From: Turnera subulata
Taxonomy: Eukaryota > Streptophyta > Magnoliopsida > Malpighiales > Passifloraceae
NCBI GenBank assembly: GCA_028386065.3
Contig: JAKUCV010000212.1
Coordinates: forward strand, 17,202 to 81,201
Direction of reading: 5' to 3'
Length of the DNA: 64,000 bases
The notes beneath the pieces are model-generated. The model was not told where the DNA came from. It saw only the letters and a list, made by a program, of their open reading frames with translations, and made no database searches. Numbering within the stretch: the stretch's first letter is position 1; every line of letters begins with the position of its first letter. The translations under genes were made by a program, and so were the position numbers. This document shows positions 39,056 to 50,579 of this stretch, one piece after another.

Positions 39056-41894
39056 TGCTGGTGGGCACTGGAATTGGACTGGTTGGCTTGGTTTGGCTGT
39101 TGCTGGAAGGTCGACTTAAACTAAATAAAAAGGTGTTTTTATTTGTTTGTTTTAGTCGACTTTGTGGTTGTTGCAGGAGGGCTTTTTGCGCGAATATAAC
39201 TTGCTGGTTGGTGATTCTCGAAGACATATTGTGATTCTTCTCAATCCTCTATTGGTGCTGGTGTTGACGCAAACACAAGACAAGGTGGGATCCTTTGTTT
39301 GCTGTGGTGTCGACCTTGCTAGAGGAAGGAGAGGTGCTAGGTGCTGCTGTCGACTTTTGGGCATGGAGCTCAAGTTTTATTTGCAAGGAATCAAGGCTTG
39401 GAGGCTGCTGGTGCTATCGGCTAGGTGCTGTTGGGGCTAATCGGGTTTGCTGCTGTGGGCTTGCCGATTTCTTCTACTGGACAGAAGGGCTGGTCGATTT
39501 GCCTGGTGCTGCAGCTTATGCAAGAAGAATTCCTAAACGCAATAGGACTTGGTGGCTGGAGCTTTTAAATTTTTTGCACCAATCAACTCAAGCAAACACA
39601 AGGAAGGAGGTACAGAAGCGTTGCTGGACAGAGGGGCTTGCTGGTTGTCAGGTTTGGGTTTGTTGCTGTGCTTACCGATTGTGGAGGGCTGCTTGGTTTT
39701 ATCAATTGGAGTTGTGTGGATTAATTGGAGTTTTTGTTCCTTTGGCACCTATACACTTGTTTGTCTTTGATTGTTGCTATTTGGTTGACTATTTCACTTT
39801 GAGGTAGCCGTATCTTTTGTTGGTGGACTTCAAAGGTACGTTGGGAGCTATTGGGTGTTTTAGTTGGCTTTGCTCTTGGTTTAATACCATCATTCACACA
39901 CATGTTTCTTGGAGCTTCTTCTTTGTTTTCTCTGGATTGCTTTGGTTTGGACGTGACCATAGTTGGCAAGGTTGTTTGGAGTACGTTGATGCGATTGCCT
40001 TGTTGGGTGTTCGGTGTCAAGCATTGTTGGACTGTTGGTGCGGACATAGAGGATTGGCAAGCAGATCAGGTGCGATTAGGTGCTGGTGATGTACCGTTGA
40101 GGCGTGTTGATACGATTAGCGAGCTGATGGATGCGCATTCGGACAGACTTGGCTACCGATGCATAGGCTGTACACGCAGTGGGCGTGAACAGTGCACAGA
40201 TGGTGCACACTTTGGACACGAGCAGCACACGGATGACTCGGACAACGGGGAGGCTAACTACAGACTTTCTGTGCAATTTCTCATGGACAATTCCAGCAGT
40301 AAAATTGTACCTTTTGGACATCAATTGGCAGAGGAAGGACAGGTTGGTGAACTACTTTTCTCATTACACATGTTGCGTCAATTTTTGTTGCTTGGTAGGG
40401 GATCTTTTTACTTGCACTTTGATGGGAGTTGGAGGAATTCAGCACAAAGTTCTGGGGCTTTTCAAGGAGAGACATGGATGATTCTTGCGACAAGAGGAAG
40501 AGTAGAAACAAGTGGGATGGCTTGTTCATGGGGAAGACAAGTTGGATTTCTTGGTGCCTTGCGACAAGGTGACACATTCTTGGTGGACTGTCATGGTTCA
40601 ATGCTGAATAGAGTTTTGGCACTTGGGAGGAACTTTGGGCAGCAAGGTGTGGCAGAACTTTGTGGGCATTCAAGTGATTCTGGTGACAAGGTCATAACTT
40701 GGGATGCTTTAGATAGAATGGCGCATTGCTTTGGTGTTCTTGTTGATTTGCTGCGGTGTAGGGAACTTCATGGTGAAGTGCACTTGGCACGCTTGGACAG
40801 ATGCGTTGGGGATTTTGTTAGCACTCAAGAAGACTTCGGCTTGACGATAGAGAAGACAATGGATTGGAGATGTCGACTTGATGATTGTGGTTTTTGTGCT
40901 GATTACTTTGTTAGTGCGTGGTACATTGACATGGTGGAGGTTCGCTGCAAAGGTGTTTGCAAGCAACTCTAAGGCGCATAAACACAAGTTGACAAGGGAG
41001 GATACGACTCATTCGAGGAGGAGTGTTAATCATGGATGCGAAGGACATTGTGATGACGATGTTGGGTGCAGCAATACATGGTGGCCTGATGGGGCAGACA
41101 CTCAAGACAACTCCGAGACTGAGGTGCCAACGACGGAGCCGTGGAGTGGTTCGAGATCGGAGGTATAAACCAATTGCAAGGGTGCGATTGGGCAATCTTC
41201 ATTCACAAGGGACTGTGACGTCTTAGGTGGTGGAGAGAGCAGTGTGAGTTGCACATCAAATGCAGAGTCAAGGAAAAGGCGAAGCAAGGGTGACAACGAG
41301 CTACATCCAAGGGAGGCATGTGCACCGGCCAAATCAAATGGAAGAGGAGGCACAGGTGTGGACATGATGCTTGGTTTACGGTGTAGACAGTTACATCGTA
41401 TGTGCGAGTTTCCGAGGAGGTATACACTTGCAAGGAGATTGCGAGACAGGGAGTATACACTTGCTGTAGGGATGCGAGACATTTGTTATTACATTTGTTC
41501 CGAGGATGGCTTAGCACAAGGGCACGTTTTCAGCAAGGAGACGGGTTCGAAGAAGACGGTTGGGGCCATGAGTTTGCTGGAGTAACGAGATGGTACACGT
41601 CGAGTGCACACACTTATTGGAAGTGGTGTACACACACTTGTTCGAGGTGGCGAGGATGCTAACCGAAGATCAAGAATTGCTGAAGATTGGAGACCGAAGA
41701 TGATCAGAGTCTGGTTATGGCACAATTGGAAGCATGATTTTGTTTCAAATGTTCAGTGGCTTGACAACTTCAAGTGGAAGGATTATCCATTGGCGAGGTG
41801 AGCGTGAACATCGAAAACGACTATTCGAAGGCAGAATAGTTGTGGCGCATCATCGGATTACAACGAGGGCGTTGCAAGATTAGGTGGTAGAGAA

Positions 41895-42483
41895 TGTCAC
41901 GACCCCGGAATCCTAGTGTGCATAGGAGTTCGAATTGGGTTGGGACACTACCTTGGCTGTATGGTAGGAATTCTAGTATGACTTGGAATAACTAACCTAG
42001 TTGTACAAGGATTGGAATTGGACTTAGCTAACCCAAGTCCATGGGTTTGTGTGTGGGTTAAGCAAACTGAGATTGAGTAGGACTAGGATTACTTAACACT
42101 GTCAAACTAGGAGAGAGCCTTGCGGTACCTATATAAATAAGATGCGTGAGGGGGAGTCTGGGCGTATGGGCTGTTGTTCTAAACATTAGTTCTTTTATAA
42201 TAATAATAGTTACACGAATATTCTCCCAATCCTTTATTCTTGTCTATGTTCTTTATTCGTTAATTCCCTTTATTGTTGTTCTATCTCCTTTGGTGTGTTT
42301 GAAGCTTATAGGCTGAACAAGTAAGCTTGAGGCTTGCTTGTGCCGCACGGGGGCGTTCTCCTTTATTGTTGTTCTATCTCCTTTGGTGTGTTTGAAGCTT
42401 ATAGGCTGAACAAGTAAGCTTGAGGCTTGCTTGTGCCGCACGGGGGTGTTCTATCTGCTGCGCAACACTCTAACCCCGTGACA
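41895..42483 (+). repeat. Right LTR of the non-coding element, with internal duplication
   Basis: 589 bp, TG...CA. A 93-bp segment beginning CTTTATTGTTGTTCTATC at 42268 is repeated in tandem at 42361, which explains the length difference from the left LTR. Confidence 0.88.
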
Positions 42484-44393
42484 TTATGTACCCGTATTCT
42501 ATGCCCTCTTCATTTACCATTACCAAGCTTAACTGGAAGCCCTTCGTCCAATGAATTTAACCAGAAATTGCCAAAAAAAGAAAATGTCAAGCAAACCCGC
42601 AAGTCGAAGAAGTTATCAGACAGATGTGTTCAATTAGTTTAAAATTGTCCGATCAATCTCATCTCCACAGCCAAAAAACTCAAAACAGTAACCTTCCCCA
42701 ACTTTTTATCTACAACGACCACAAAGAAAAATAAGTTTTTGCAAGCCATGAGTTAGCTGTGAATTTATCTGGGAGAATTGACAAGAAAATAGGTTCTAAA
42801 TCAAATTCAATGAAACTAGAAGGGCAGGGGGAAATCACGAAGAGTTTGGATTTTCCAGATCACCTAGTTTCATAATTGTTTCAAATATCAAATGCGTCAC
42901 TTGCCGTTTCATCCCAAAAATCCCTCACTCCTCATGACAGTGAAACATAATATGGACAAGTAACTCAAATACGTCAAATCTGAACCTTTCATGTGGTAAA
43001 GCTGGTAAATTTCAATCTGTTAAATGGAAACCTTAAAAATTCCAAAAGCCAACATGAACCAAATTCATAGCAGCAAAGACATGACGCAAAATTCTAATAG
43101 GACCAAAATGAAGATAGGTTACTTCTAAAAGGCACTATTTACCTCCGAAGTCTAGATTGGAACAAACCTTTCCATGAACTGATGAGTTAATTTAATTAGG
43201 TGGCCTTCTATTCTTGCAAAGTCCTCCAGGTTATTATTCTGCTTTAGACAGCAGCGCTGAAAGAAATCCCCCGTATTTTGACCTCCAAAATCACAGCGGC
43301 CTGTTCAGTATCCATCTTGTCCTTCTATCTCCATAACCTCGATCTCATAGAATTAACCATGAGTTGCCCTGGAAATCACAAGAGAAGAATGAACAAACAA
43401 TAAGATTTGATTCATATGAAACCTAGAAGAGATCAAAGAAATTTCCTGTTGCTCACCAACTCGGTCTCCATTTCAAAGACTGGAGAGAGAATCTGTCAAT
43501 CTGCAGTAACCTCTCACTCTGCCATTATTCTAACCCATCCTACCTTCTTGTAAATGCTCATATTTTCACTGGTTACCACGCAGGAAACGTCACAGTTCAC
43601 TCTTCTGTCCTTGAGCTTTCTCGGGAAGTGGCATGGTAGTGTTAACAAAGTAAGAGCCCAGGATAAAAATACCCTTGAGCCAAAACTTAAAGGAGAGGTA
43701 TAACCTCCTGTTCATAAAAATCAGTAATGGAGACTAATTAGCTAGGGACCCATCACCAAGTTCAGGGACTAATATACAACCTGATAAGAAACAATCGAAT
43801 AGCAAAATATCTAACCCGTGCTTTGTAATATAGGAATAGATAGGAAGTAGAATCTTAAGTCTCTTCCCCAATCTAAAAAATATAAAAGACTCCATCAGAA
43901 AATATTGCATACTGTCACAAAGAATATTCAAACAGCATTGGCACACCTTTTGATTCTAGCTCAATCATAAGCATTACACTGGATAAGGTATACGAGTTAT
44001 ATAACAGCTTGACAATCAGTCTACACAATTCGTCTCCAAGTCTGATTAATGAACAACATTAGATGGATTGTAAATCAATTCAGACCATGCAACGAGATGC
44101 ATCTAGTCCTCTCGGAGCAAGTTTCTCAACATCCAATCACAATATCAGAGCAATTGTTCTAGAAAAGGTTGGATAAACAATATTATTAACCATCATGAGG
44201 AAATATGAACGAAAAGAATTTCCAACAAGACAGAAGAGACCCGAAATTGTCGCATGGATCAACTCTTATTTAACATCCTGAACACCTGAATTTTAGAGAC
44301 TTTTCTGGAGAGAATACATTAACCTGTCTCCAACTATTCAACATTTCCAAACATAAAAGCTCACATTACATCAAAAGCATCCAAACTGCAAAA
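42484..44393. other. Intergenic downstream of SDH5
   Basis: No recognisable coding region or repeat. The part next to 44394 should contain the SDH5 3' UTR. Confidence 0.6.
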
Positions 44394-45759
44394 CTAGGCT
44401 CTTTGCTCAACATATGAGCCAGCAAGTCCAGAGGTGCCAAGAACAGTAACCTGTAACCAGAAAGACCGAAAAACACTATCAGAACCTGACTGGATCAGTT
44501 TTTCATTCATTAAAACAACTGGAAATGCGGGTATTAGAAGCTAGATACAATCAAAACTTGGGAGATCTACATGATCAAGACATGCAACCGATGTACACAG
44601 TATGTTTGACAATAAAAATGAAGAAATAGTTTGGCACATGCTCAAAACTAAACTCCTTGTCATAAATGCATAAGCATATCTATGCTTTTGATGCAAAAGA
44701 AATAGCATGTTAACTGTCAATTGCAAGGATATATACCTAAGCTCCTAGTATAACATAAAAAGTAGTTTTTCAACAAGAGGTACATAGAAGTTGTTATAGT
44801 GACAGAACGAACGGATCAATTTTGATACCTTGCCCCACGCTGAATCGAGACCACTGCATCTCATCTTCAAGAATATCATCCTGGAACCCAACTCAGTCTC
44901 GACCTTCTTCCGCAAGTACCCCTCATCCGGTCCAAATGAAGCCAAATATACGGTATATCGCTCAAAAGCAGTGCGAAGTGCGTCAGCAAAGTCATCCGAC
45001 AAGGGTTTTACGTTCTACAGCCAAAACAAATTACAAATCCTCAAACCTCTAAGAACTGCTACAGGAAAAAAAAAAGAAAAAAATAAAGAGAAAATGGCAT
45101 AATTTGGTACACAATCAATCCCATAGGAAGAATAGTACCTCGCCACTCATCCCGATGCTGTCGTCGAGTTCCATCTTGAGAGAAATGAGCCTGCCGGAGA
45201 ACTCCTCCACCGCTTCGGCGGCGCGGAAGACATTGCGGAGAGCCTCTTGGCCAGCCTTGTCGTCGGTGGTCTTGGAGACGGCCTTCTTGGCCTCGGAAAT
45301 GACTGCGTTAGGGAGGTCATCCCAGCTGGTGGCCATCAGGTCCTTAAAAGCACGTAGGATTTCTGGGTCTTTGATGGCAGGGTAGTGGGTCACATCCTCG
45401 CTGTAAGATCGCCTGCTCCCTAATCCCATCCCTAACGGAGACCTCAAATCTAGTTGGGGGGTGGGGTTTTGTGACCCAACAACAAGTAAAACATATCACT
45501 CACAATAGAAAGGCAGTAGCTTTGTTCTTACTATAGAAAGAAAGAACAAAAATTTTACCAAATCAATGAATAGATTAGAGAGTGAGGAGGTACCTGAAAA
45601 AGGGATGCGTTTGGTCGGGGAAGGGGAAAGAGAAGGCGAGGAGGAGAGGGTGAAGAGAGAGCGAGAAGCCGAGTGGTGGGGCCCCGCAATAGCGGCGAAG
45701 CGTGGAGATCGTGAACAAGCTGAACGGAGTATGGTTCTCAGCACCGCCATCTTCTCCAT
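44394..45759 (-). CDS. SDH5: Succinate dehydrogenase subunit 5, mitochondrial
   Basis: Plant-specific accessory subunit of respiratory complex II (succinate:ubiquinone oxidoreductase) in the mitochondrial inner membrane; its exact role in the complex is unclear. Four exons: 45594-45759, 45139-45449, 44829-45014, 44394-44450; total 720 nt, 239 residues, phases consistent. The start MEKMAVLRTILRSACSR opens an Arg/Ser-rich targeting peptide of about 65-70 residues. The mature part shows RRSYSEDVTHYPAIKDPEI, FKDLMATSWDDLPNAVI, NVFRAAEAVEEFSG, LKMELDDSIGMSGE, FERYTVYLASFGPDEGYLRK and the final KVTVLGTSGLAGSYVEQRA. These match the SDH5 family along its length. All donors are GT. Intron 3 (44451-44828) is the longest at 378 bp. 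Confidence 0.94.
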
Positions 45760-46206
45760 TCTTCTCAAGTTTTTTTCTTTCAGTTTCAGATTTGCAGAGA
45801 TGAGGGAGAGTAAAAGAGGCTTTTCTTCGTATTCCTGGGTTTAGTTTAATAATTAAATGTAGCTTTTGTTCTGCTGCCGACGAAGGAGGATGCGATGTAT
45901 GTATCTGGGATTCTGGAATTCCAGTGGGGTTAAATGTGAAAATATCGCAAATGTAAACGATAAATGGGCTATTTGGCTAGACAGGCTTTTGTTTTTTCAT
46001 GGGCTTCAACTTGCTGAGTTAGGCCGAGGCTCTACTTCCACTTCTCTCTTTGGACAAATGAGCTCCATCGCAATTCCCATGCATGTTGGAGTTGTTATCC
46101 TCACTACAGTCTACACTCTACATGGCCTATAAATGAAAGACTTCAGGAATTCAACCTAGAATCCACTTGTCAATTCCTGGACTAAGGTACCTACTACCAG
46201 CTCTCG
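45760..46206. other. SDH5 upstream region
   Basis: Holds the presumed SDH5 5' leader and promoter on the minus strand. No other feature is recognised. Confidence 0.5.
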
Positions 46207-46557
46207 ATGATTGCCCAGAGCATGCCCAGAGTAACTCGGTTACCACCAACTTGTCCAAAGGCCCGTCTACTGGTGTGGAACTGCAGAGGAATCGCTAGGC
46301 GTTCCCAGGAGTTCGCGTGTACCCTGAGGGATCTGAAAAACCAGTACAAGCCCAACATGGTACTGTTAACGGAGACCCAGTGGCAGCCTGAAGATAATCA
46401 CAGTGTCATCCCGCTTCGGTTCCCTCCAGCAAACCGGTTCGAGCTTCCTGGCCAGAACAACACGGGCGGTATGTGGTTCTCGTGGAATGATAGCATCAGG
46501 GTCAACATTACCAATGACCCCAATAGCTTCAGGGTCAACGTTGTACTAGGAAGATAA
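46207..46557 (+). pseudogene. LINE endonuclease fragment
   Basis: A frame reads LLVWNCRGIARRSQEF, then PNMVLLTETQ and NTGGMWFSWNDSIRVNI. This is the N-terminal half of the apurinic-type (EEP) endonuclease of plant L1-type LINEs: WNCRG, LLxET and GGxxxxW motifs. It stops at 46557 in AT-rich sequence, with no reverse transcriptase after it, so it is a truncated relic. Confidence 0.75.
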
Positions 46558-46782
46558 ATAATTATAATAATGTAATAATAATATTAGTAATATTAATAAT
46601 ATTTATGTTTCTGCATGTTTATGGCATCAATTACCTCTTATGTGAATGTTCTGTGGCAAGCTGGCATCCCTCGACCGGATCCATCATGTACTAACTAAAT
46701 GACATAAATGCAAAATGATAAACATATGGAGCGAGCGATGCACAGCAAATAAGCAAAACAATCACCCAAGGACCTACTGCCC

Positions 46783-46794
46783 GCTCCGCTACCA
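46783..46794 (-). other. Primer-binding site beside LTR B
   Basis: On the minus strand TGGTAGCGGAGC follows LTR B after three bases (TTT). This makes B look like a left LTR that still has the first bases of its internal region, not a clean solo LTR. Confidence 0.5.
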
Positions 46795-47431
46795 AAATGA
46801 GACGCCTCGGCCCGTATTTACCAGTCTCAGTAAACATGTGCCAGAACTGTACAACAGTAAATACAACACGAAACACGGCCCAATGGCCCAAAGATAATAT
46901 CAATGAATATAACAAAGAAACCGGCCCAACGGCCCAATGTCACATCATAAACATCAGAAATCTGGCCCTTCGGTCCAACATCAAAACACGTCGCCCGACC
47001 TCGGGAACATCTACAATAGCACAGCGGAAGCAATTTTAATCTCAATATCAACATATACAAAATCCGATGCAAACTAATGGATCCGAGTCCTGTCCGAGGG
47101 GTAACGCTGCAGCCTGTCTGGAATGCATCATACCTGAACCACAAATAACTCAACCTACGGGATGAAAGCCCGCAGGTGAGGGGTGAGTCCGAGGTGCTCA
47201 CCAACCATGGATAGACAATCAATATGCAACACTATAAAATACTCAAGGTCGAAAACAGGCATAACAGCCAAAATATACCAATCCAAAGGACTCGACCCAA
47301 AACTGGTCCAAGACCAAAACGACTTAAACAAAAATCCAATTTCTAATTTTATCTTTCTGAGCCCCGTCACGGATAAGCTAGGGTCGTACCAGGTTATCAA
47401 CCTGTTCCTGGTGCCAGATCAAAAAGAACCC

Positions 47432-47828
47432 GGGATCAACATCCCAATAACAAATCTCAGGGATCAACATCCCAATCAAACCGGCATCAACATGCCCATC
47501 ACAAGTAACCCAGATCATGGCCACCACAAAACAGTCTTAAACCATCTGGTCGTACCTATACTTACCACGTGACAATTATATCATCATCATCCAAAAACCA
47601 AATCTCAGAGATCAACATCCCTAACCAAAACACCGGGATAGACATCCCAATCCAAAACTAAGGATCGACATCCTTATCACATTTTATTATTTAAGCCATT
47701 ATTCTTTATACCAAAAAGACACAGGGGTAAACATCCCAAAACTCAATGCACGGGGATAAACATCCCAAAATCAAATCATGGGGATAAACATCCCAAAATC
47801 AATCAAGGCACTGGGATAAACATCCTGA
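47432..47828 (-). repeat. Hairpin array in LTR B, with compensatory stems
   Basis: Short inverted repeats (plus-strand spelling) recur at about 28-31 bp steps in clusters: GGGATCAACATCCC at 47432 and 47460, GGCATCAACATGCC at 47483, GGGATAGACATCCC at 47634, AAGGATCGACATCCTT at 47660, GGGATAAACATCCC at 47753 and 47781, and a decayed copy at 47813. The stems differ by paired changes, so pairing is kept. Confidence 0.88.
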
Positions 47829-48581
47829 ATCAAACCACAGCAAATGCAACACTCAACAGTGCAACAATCATCAAACACAACAACCGAGTAATATAGGCAC
47901 ATATCATAGGAAATCCATCCTCACCTTAGCCGATTACTCAACTCTGAAGACATTGGCCGGTCCAAAGCCTGTTTCTTAGAAAACTGCCCGATATCAAAAC
48001 CTATACAACAAAACAACATGCTCACATAAATGCACATAATTGGTATGCTATGATGCCATAAATTGTAAATCAAACTCATCGGTAAAACATCTCGATTATA
48101 TATATTATCATGAAATTATCCTTTTATCATAATTAAACCTTTTTTCAAAAATATTTCGTATGTATATAAGGTTACAAAAATATATTTCCAAAGCTATTAA
48201 ATCAAAATATTTCATAAAATAATATACTTTTTCCAAAATAATAAACAACATAATTTTTCTGGAAATTATATCATATATATGTATTTTTTCCAAAATTATT
48301 TCCATAAAATATATTACTTGCCAAAATATAGTTACCAAATATTATTATATTTAGAAAACCATATTTCCAGAAAAATTAACCATACAAAATTATTTTCTGA
48401 AAATAAATACGAATTTATAAATATACATATGTATATTTTCCAAAGGTAAAATACATTTCCAAACCATAATAATATCAACATAATTCTCTATTTTTGGAAA
48501 TATAAATTATGTATACCATATATATTTTTCCAAAGGTAATTCCATATTTTCTAGAAAAATAATAACTTATATAATTTTCCA

Positions 48582-48585
<4 letters not shown>

Positions 48586-48613
<28 letters not shown>
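48586..48613. repeat. TA microsatellite in LTR B
   Basis: An uninterrupted run of about 14 TA units in the AT-rich section of the LTR. Confidence 0.85.
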
Positions 48614-48615
<2 letters not shown>

Positions 48616-49317
48616 TGGTATAAAATATAATAATAATTTTTAAAACAAAATATAGTTATTTAATTTTACAAAATTAACCAATATATTTATTTATATATAT
48701 TTTTTTCCCAAAACCATAGCTAAACTTACCATATTTTCCAAAATATAAGTATATATATTTTTCAAGATTTAAATACCAGCAAATATGTAAATATATATAT
48801 ATATGTTTTTTTTTAAAACAAAAACCGGACTGGGCCATGAATAGTGCGAGCCCAGGCCAAGGCTGCAGGCCCGAAGCACAGGCCCACGCCCAGGCCTGGC
48901 CCGACACCAGCCACAGCCGAACCCAGGTCGCAACCCGATCCACAAGCGTCCGGGTCGAACGCGGGTCGCGGGTCTGCTCACCTTGAGTTGCAGCGGCGGG
49001 CGCCAGCGGCGATGCGACGAGAGGCAAGCGGTGCGAGGAACGGATAGCGACGGAACGCGGCACGGGAGGAAGCTACGGCGCGGCGGCGTCGTGGTGCAGT
49101 CGTCAGCAGCAGCGCGGGGAAGCAGATCCACGAGTTCTTCGCCGGGTCAACGGCTCATGCAGGAGCGTCCGGCGGCGGAAGAGCTCGGGGGCAGCGCCGT
49201 TCGGACGACTACGGCATGAGGGAGCTGATGATGGCGGCGGTGGCATGCACGTCGGCGTGGAGACATTCCGCGTGAACAGTGACCGGGAAGGAGGAGGGTG
49301 ACGGCACTGTTCACTCG

Positions 49318-49562
49318 TTTATTTTCTTTTTTTGTATTTTTTTCCTTTCTATTTTTTTTCCTTTCTTTTTTTTTTCGATTCTTGTTTTTCTTTCTTTTTC
49401 TTTTCTTTTCTCTCTTCCTTTCTATTTTTCCAGTTTTCCTCTTTTTTTTCTTTTCTTTTCTTTGTTTTTTCTTTCCTTTTTCTCTTTTTTTTTCCTCTCT
49501 TCTTTTCTCTCTTTTCTTCTTCTTTTCTTCTTCTTTTCTTCTTCTCTTTTTCTTCTCCTCTC
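49318..49562. repeat. Polypyrimidine tract in LTR B
   Basis: About 245 bp almost entirely of T and C on the plus strand (TTTTCTTT-type units). Long Phe/Ser-rich frames here are composition artefacts. Copy D has an (AAAAG)n run at the matching place but in the opposite strand sense. Confidence 0.9.
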
Positions 49563-50563
49563 CGCCAGCTTTATAGAGCTGTGTCGGCCGCCTGCATAAT
49601 TGAGCCTCAATTATGCAGGTTTGGCTGTATATGGGGCGAGTCTAGATCGGACCAAAAAATAACTGCATACCCCCTTAGTTAATTTCCGATGTGATTTTTC
49701 TGAGGATTCCGGGACCCGAAAAATACCAACTTTTGAAACACCCCGACCCAAATTTACCCAACATACAGTAATTACCGAACAACAGTGCCGACACGTGGCA
49801 CAAACTGTGTAACACAACAGAAAATCGGCCCAACAACAATAGCATAACACCCGACTTCGGGAATATCAATAACAACAGCACAGCGAAAGCATTTATAAAC
49901 TCAAAATCAACATATGCAAAGCCCGATGCAAACTTATGGATCCGAGTCCTGTCTGAGGGGATGCCGCAGCCTGCCATGATGCATTCCTGCACAAAGAACA
50001 ACGTAGCCTGCCGATGGGGCAGGTGAGGGGTGAGATTCTCCATAATCTCACCGATACATAACCCATGATGAACAACATAGCATATATTTAATAGTCAAGA
50101 GCACATCAATACGGCATACGAGTAGTGAACAGAACACTGAACAAATACAGTCATAAAGAACAATGCGGACTATGCAAATGTCCACCCCATCGACTATGCA
50201 TTGCATTACTGTACAATACTCTAGTGCCCGACCAGGACACCTCAACTCAACTACATAAGAGGTAACCGACCCAGTCTCAACAGACTATACAACACATACT
50301 CTAGTCATGACAGACTATACTCAACAGAGGTTCCTCATCGTATGATAACATACCGTTACTGTTCTTGCTGATCATCTAACCCGGTACCAAAACAATCGCA
50401 AAATCTCGTGAGCCTCGCTCACCGGGTAGCCGGCAACCAGCACGGACCATACCCATTCAACATCACAAACCGGTCCCCGGGTAGAATCACAACACAACAC
50501 GGTAACAGCAGTCACCATAGTAACTCGTAACCACATCAGCAATTCTCATTAAGCTAGATCTCT

Positions 50564-50579
50564 GGGTATCGACATACCC
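50564..50579 (-). repeat. Single hairpin in LTR C
   Basis: GGGTATCGACATACCC: a 6-bp perfect stem with a CGAC loop, a longer variant of the array hairpins in the other copies. Confidence 0.75.

Larger units (their letters stand above)
38314..42483 (+). mobile_element. Non-coding LTR retrotransposon (LARD-like)
   Basis: Two direct LTRs (38314-38812 and 41895-42483), both starting TGTCACGACCCCGGAATCC and ending CCCCGTGACA, enclose about 3.1 kb. A primer-binding site follows the left LTR and a purine-rich AGGTGGTAGAGAA precedes the right one. The interior shows no gag, protease, reverse transcriptase, RNase H or integrase motif in any frame, so it needs enzymes from another element. The longest interior frame (39851-40972, 373 codons) has no recognisable domain. 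The flanking five bases (CCAGT and TTATG) do not match, so either the target duplication has decayed or the ends are recombinant. Confidence 0.85.

Noticed and set aside
39851..40972. 373-codon frame as a gag or host gene
   Set aside because: No gag, zinc-knuckle, protease or other domain recognised; left as an open question in the findings, not annotated as a CDS.
49279..49682. Phe/Ser-rich membrane-like proteins
   Set aside because: Direct translation of a polypyrimidine tract in LTR B.
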